Below are positions 61,633 through 64,000 of a DNA stretch of 64,000 nucleotides, one piece after another. The DNA is from Cytophagales bacterium WSM2-2. Its GTDB lineage: Bacteria > Bacteroidota > Bacteroidia > Cytophagales > Cyclobacteriaceae. Both the position numbers and the translations under genes were made by a program. Every line of letters starts with the position of its first letter. The stretch's first letter is position 1. The notes under the pieces were generated by a model that saw only the letters and a program-made list of their open reading frames with translations, ran no database searches and had not been told where the DNA came from. The DNA lies in NCBI GenBank assembly GCA_015472025.1, contig BNHL01000001.1:1895501-1959500 (forward strand). Direction: 5' to 3'.

Positions 61633-64000
61633 ATGAAGAAAATTTTTACACTGTTGTGTGTGATGACGATCATCATCGCGGCTCGGGCGCAAGAGCCTAA
61701 AAAAGATGCGAAGGCCGATACGGTCAAGAAAGAAAAACCGAAAAAGAAAAGAGACCTGCCCCTGGATGTGGCAAGACGCGTGCCTATCAAAACAAGTGAA
61801 GGCACCTGGATGTCGCTTGACGTAAGCCCGGACGGAAAGACAATCGCTTTCGATTTTCTGGGCGATATTTTTACGATGCCGATCGCTGGAGGTAAACCAA
61901 CTCAATTCACGAAAGGGATGGCGTTTGATTCTCACCCCAAGTTTTCACCGGATGGCACAAAACTGCTTTTCATTTCTGACCGCAGTGGAGGTGAAAATAT
62001 CTGGTGGTTCACATTGGATAAAAAAGATTCGTTGCAAGTCACGAAAGGAAATACGGATCACTACCAGTCGGCTGAATGGACTCCGGATGGAAATTACATC
62101 GTTGGTTCACGTGGTATTCGTAATTTGAAATTATGGTTGTTTCACAAAGACGGAGGTTCTGGCGCACAACTGATTTCAAAACCCGATAACCTGAAAGTCG
62201 TGGAGCCTGCGTTTGGCAATGATGGACGTTATGTGTGGTTTGCTCAACGCAATTCTGCATGGAACTACAATGCTCAACTTCCCCAATACCAGGTTGGCAC
62301 ATACGACCGCGAGACCGGTGAAATGGAAGTGATGTCCGCACGCTATGGGTCTGCATTCACACCGACATTATCTCCGGATGGAAAATATTTAGTCTATGGT
62401 TCGAGGTACAACGACCAGACAGGTCTGCTGCTGCGCGATTTGAAAACAGGAGATGAGAAATGGCTTGCTTACCCGGTGCAACGCGATGAACAAGAGTCGA
62501 TCGCTCCGCTTGGTGTATTGCCAGCGATGTCATTCACCCCCGATAGCAAAGAAGTTGTCGCTTCTTACGGAGGAAAATTCTATCGCATTCCTGTTGCTGG
62601 CGGCAATGCCATCAACATTCCTTTTCAAATGGAAACAGAACTTCTCCTTGGTGCCAGGGTGGATTTCAAATACCCGATCAAGGATGACAAGGACATGATC
62701 GTAACGCAGATTCGTGATGCTGCAATTTCCCCTGACGGAAAGAAAGTTGCGTTCACGGCTTTGAATCGTTTATATACAATGGATTTGCCCAACGGCACTC
62801 CGGCACGTCTTACAACAAATAATTTCACCGAAGCGCAGCCTACCTGGAGCCCGGATGGATCACAACTCGCGTGGGTAACATGGGAAGGAAATGGCGGCTA
62901 TCTCTATAAACTGAACACAAAAGTAAAAGGCTCTAAGCCACAACGATTGGTAAATGAACCAGCGCTTTATACAGAACCTTCGTGGTCACTGCAAGGAAAT
63001 AAAATTGTTCTCCTCAAAGGCACTGCCAATAATTTTAAAGAGGATCCGGATCCAGTCACATTCAAGAGCCAGGAAGAGATTGCCTGGGTGAGTGGCGATG
63101 GCGGAGCAGTAACAACTATTGCGCGAGCGAAAGGACGTAGTGCACCACACTTTGTAAAATCAACTGACCGGATTTATATGTACAGCGGTCAAAAGGGTTT
63201 GCTCTCTATTCGGTGGGATGGCACGGATGAGAAAGTTCACCTGAAAGTATCGGGTATCATGACTTATGGATCTGTGCCGGATGAAAATAATTGTATGCTG
63301 GTGGAATCAGCAACTGAACCGCAGCGCGAACCTTCAAATGCGGATGTCATTCGTATGGCTCCTGAAGGTGAACAAGCGCTGGCGCAAATCAATAATGAAA
63401 TTTATGTGGTGACTGTTCCGAAGACGGGTGGTGATGTGCCGAAGATATCTGTTGCAGAAGCAGAGCGTGCGCAGTTCCCGGCACGTAAGCTAACCAAACT
63501 GGGCGGTGAGTTCGCGTCATGGGCGAGTAATGCAAGGACGGTTTATTTCACACTAGGCAATGCGCTCTTCACCTATAATCTAGATTCCGCGAAAGCGAAA
63601 GAAGATCAATTGAAACGGAAGAAAGCCGAAGAAGAAAAGGCGAAAGAAGAAGGCACGGACAAAAAAGATGATAAGAAAGCTGCCACCGATAAAAAGGACG
63701 ATGCTAAGAAAGATGAGAAAAAAGACGAAGGATATAAGCCTGGCGAATTCAGGATCAAGGTAACGGTACAGAAAGACATCCCGCAAGGCAAAGTACTCCT
63801 TCAGAATGCGCGAATCATCTCGATGAAAGGAGATGAAGTTATTGAGAAAGGAGACGTGTTGATAGAGAATTCACGGATCAAACAAGTGGGTACAGCCGGA
63901 TCAATTAATGTTGATGCCTCTGTAAAGAAGATTGACCTGACAGGCAAGACAATTACTCCTGGGTTTATCGACACGCACGCGCACATGTGGCCTGCATGGG
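61633..64000 (+). CDS. Exported amidohydrolase with PD40/TolB-like beta-propeller domain (partial)
   Basis: 789 codons are in the window and the gene continues past its end. A signal peptide (KKIFTLLCVMTIIIAARAQ) is followed by a basic linker and several PD40/WD40-like repeats (DVSPDGKTIAFD, KFSPDGTKLLFIS, AISPDGKKVAFT, TWSPDGSQLAWV, from about 55 to 480). A Lys/Glu/Asp-rich segment (about 650-705) leads to the start of an amidohydrolase domain: the composite-barrel strand ARIISMKGDEVIEKG and then PGFIDTHAHMW, whose HxH is the first metal motif. The rest lies outside the window. Fusions of this type are known as periplasmic amidohydrolases of unknown substrate. Confidence 0.88.
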   Translation, partial: MKKIFTLLCVMTIIIAARAQEPKKDAKADTVKKEKPKKKRDLPLDVARRVPIKTSEGTWMSLDVSPDGKTIAFDFLGDIFTMPIAGGKPTQFTKGMAFDSHPKFSPDGTKLLFISDRSGGENIWWFTLDKKDSLQVTKGNTDHYQSAEWTPDGNYIVGSRGIRNLKLWLFHKDGGSGAQLISKPDNLKVVEPAFGNDGRYVWFAQRNSAWNYNAQLPQYQVGTYDRETGEMEVMSARYGSAFTPTLSPDGKYLVYGSRYNDQTGLLLRDLKTGDEKWLAYPVQRDEQESIAPLGVLPAMSFTPDSKEVVASYGGKFYRIPVAGGNAINIPFQMETELLLGARVDFKYPIKDDKDMIVTQIRDAAISPDGKKVAFTALNRLYTMDLPNGTPARLTTNNFTEAQPTWSPDGSQLAWVTWEGNGGYLYKLNTKVKGSKPQRLVNEPALYTEPSWSLQGNKIVLLKGTANNFKEDPDPVTFKSQEEIAWVSGDGGAVTTIARAKGRSAPHFVKSTDRIYMYSGQKGLLSIRWDGTDEKVHLKVSGIMTYGSVPDENNCMLVESATEPQREPSNADVIRMAPEGEQALAQINNEIYVVTVPKTGGDVPKISVAEAERAQFPARKLTKLGGEFASWASNARTVYFTLGNALFTYNLDSAKAKEDQLKRKKAEEEKAKEEGTDKKDDKKAATDKKDDAKKDEKKDEGYKPGEFRIKVTVQKDIPQGKVLLQNARIISMKGDEVIEKGDVLIENSRIKQVGTAGSINVDASVKKIDLTGKTITPGFIDTHAHMWPAW

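Overview
The window looks like a chromosomal segment of a Bacteroidota bacterium, most likely of the order Cytophagales. The evidence is the gene content: DUF5686 and carboxypeptidase-regulatory-domain outer-membrane proteins, DUF1800/DUF1501 pairs, YHYH and DUF4783 proteins, the epimerase-type threonine dehydrogenase and MacB-like permeases with two FtsX blocks. Bacteroidota-type promoter elements (TAnnTTTG) and the near absence of Shine-Dalgarno sites agree. No phage, insertion sequence, CRISPR array or rRNA was seen. The species cannot be named from this.

Layout. 1-5.1 kb: tRNA-Phe, an M50 protease with TPRs, a GAF/PAS sensor, a thioredoxin-like protein, a gene-free stretch of about 440 bp, then tRNA-Leu and tRNA-Gly. 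5.1-9 kb: DinB-like protein, fatty acid desaturase, a SigJ/ECF41-like sigma factor, an oxidoreductase and a coiled-coil membrane protein. 9-13.6 kb: mutS behind a YHYH/MORN/SCO lipoprotein cluster. 13.7-18.4 kb: cdaA (c-di-AMP synthase) followed after 3 bp by a secreted WD40-caspase protein. 18.4-23.3 kb: threonine-to-glycine pair kbl/tdh (divergent) and a DUF1800/DUF1501 pair. 23.3-33.2 kb, all minus strand: DUF5686 protein, nadD, a PIN/RHH toxin-antitoxin pair, gmk, an RsrA-like anti-sigma and its sigma factor, nadC, DUF4783, PrsW, a cysteine-less thioredoxin-fold protein, an oxidoreductase and a porin-like barrel. 33.3-37.8 kb: rimP-nusA-infB with a clear promoter and a terminator-like leader hairpin. 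37.8-41.6 kb: LysE exporter, ATP-grasp enzyme, DinB, YHS, recX and a YcxB-like protein. 41.6-44.2 kb: two glycosyltransferases and a methyltransferase. 44.3-48.1 kb: a VWA protein divergent from an ECF sigma factor and a TonB-fusion putative anti-sigma factor. 48.2-52.1 kb: amino-acid permease, degenerate Rieske protein, 3-hydroxyacyl-CoA dehydrogenase, pheS and a candidate 48-residue membrane peptide. 52.2-57.4 kb: two tandem M1 peptidases and a HupE-like protein. 57.5-64 kb: ABC permease, a small membrane protein, a fourth ECF sigma factor with a putative anti-sigma, and a PD40-amidohydrolase cut by the window end.

Most of the window is housekeeping. NAD synthesis (nadC, nadD), guanylate kinase, translation and transcription (rimP, nusA, infB, pheS, three tRNAs), DNA repair (mutS, recX) and threonine catabolism are all recognisable. 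The most interesting accessory arrangements are the cdaA-caspase operon, the toxin-antitoxin pair wedged between gmk and nadD with stop/start overlaps, the sigma/TonB/VWA module built from pieces of TonB-dependent receptors, the DinB/ATP-grasp/LysE operon and the hairpin in the rimP leader. No single spectacular new system is evident.
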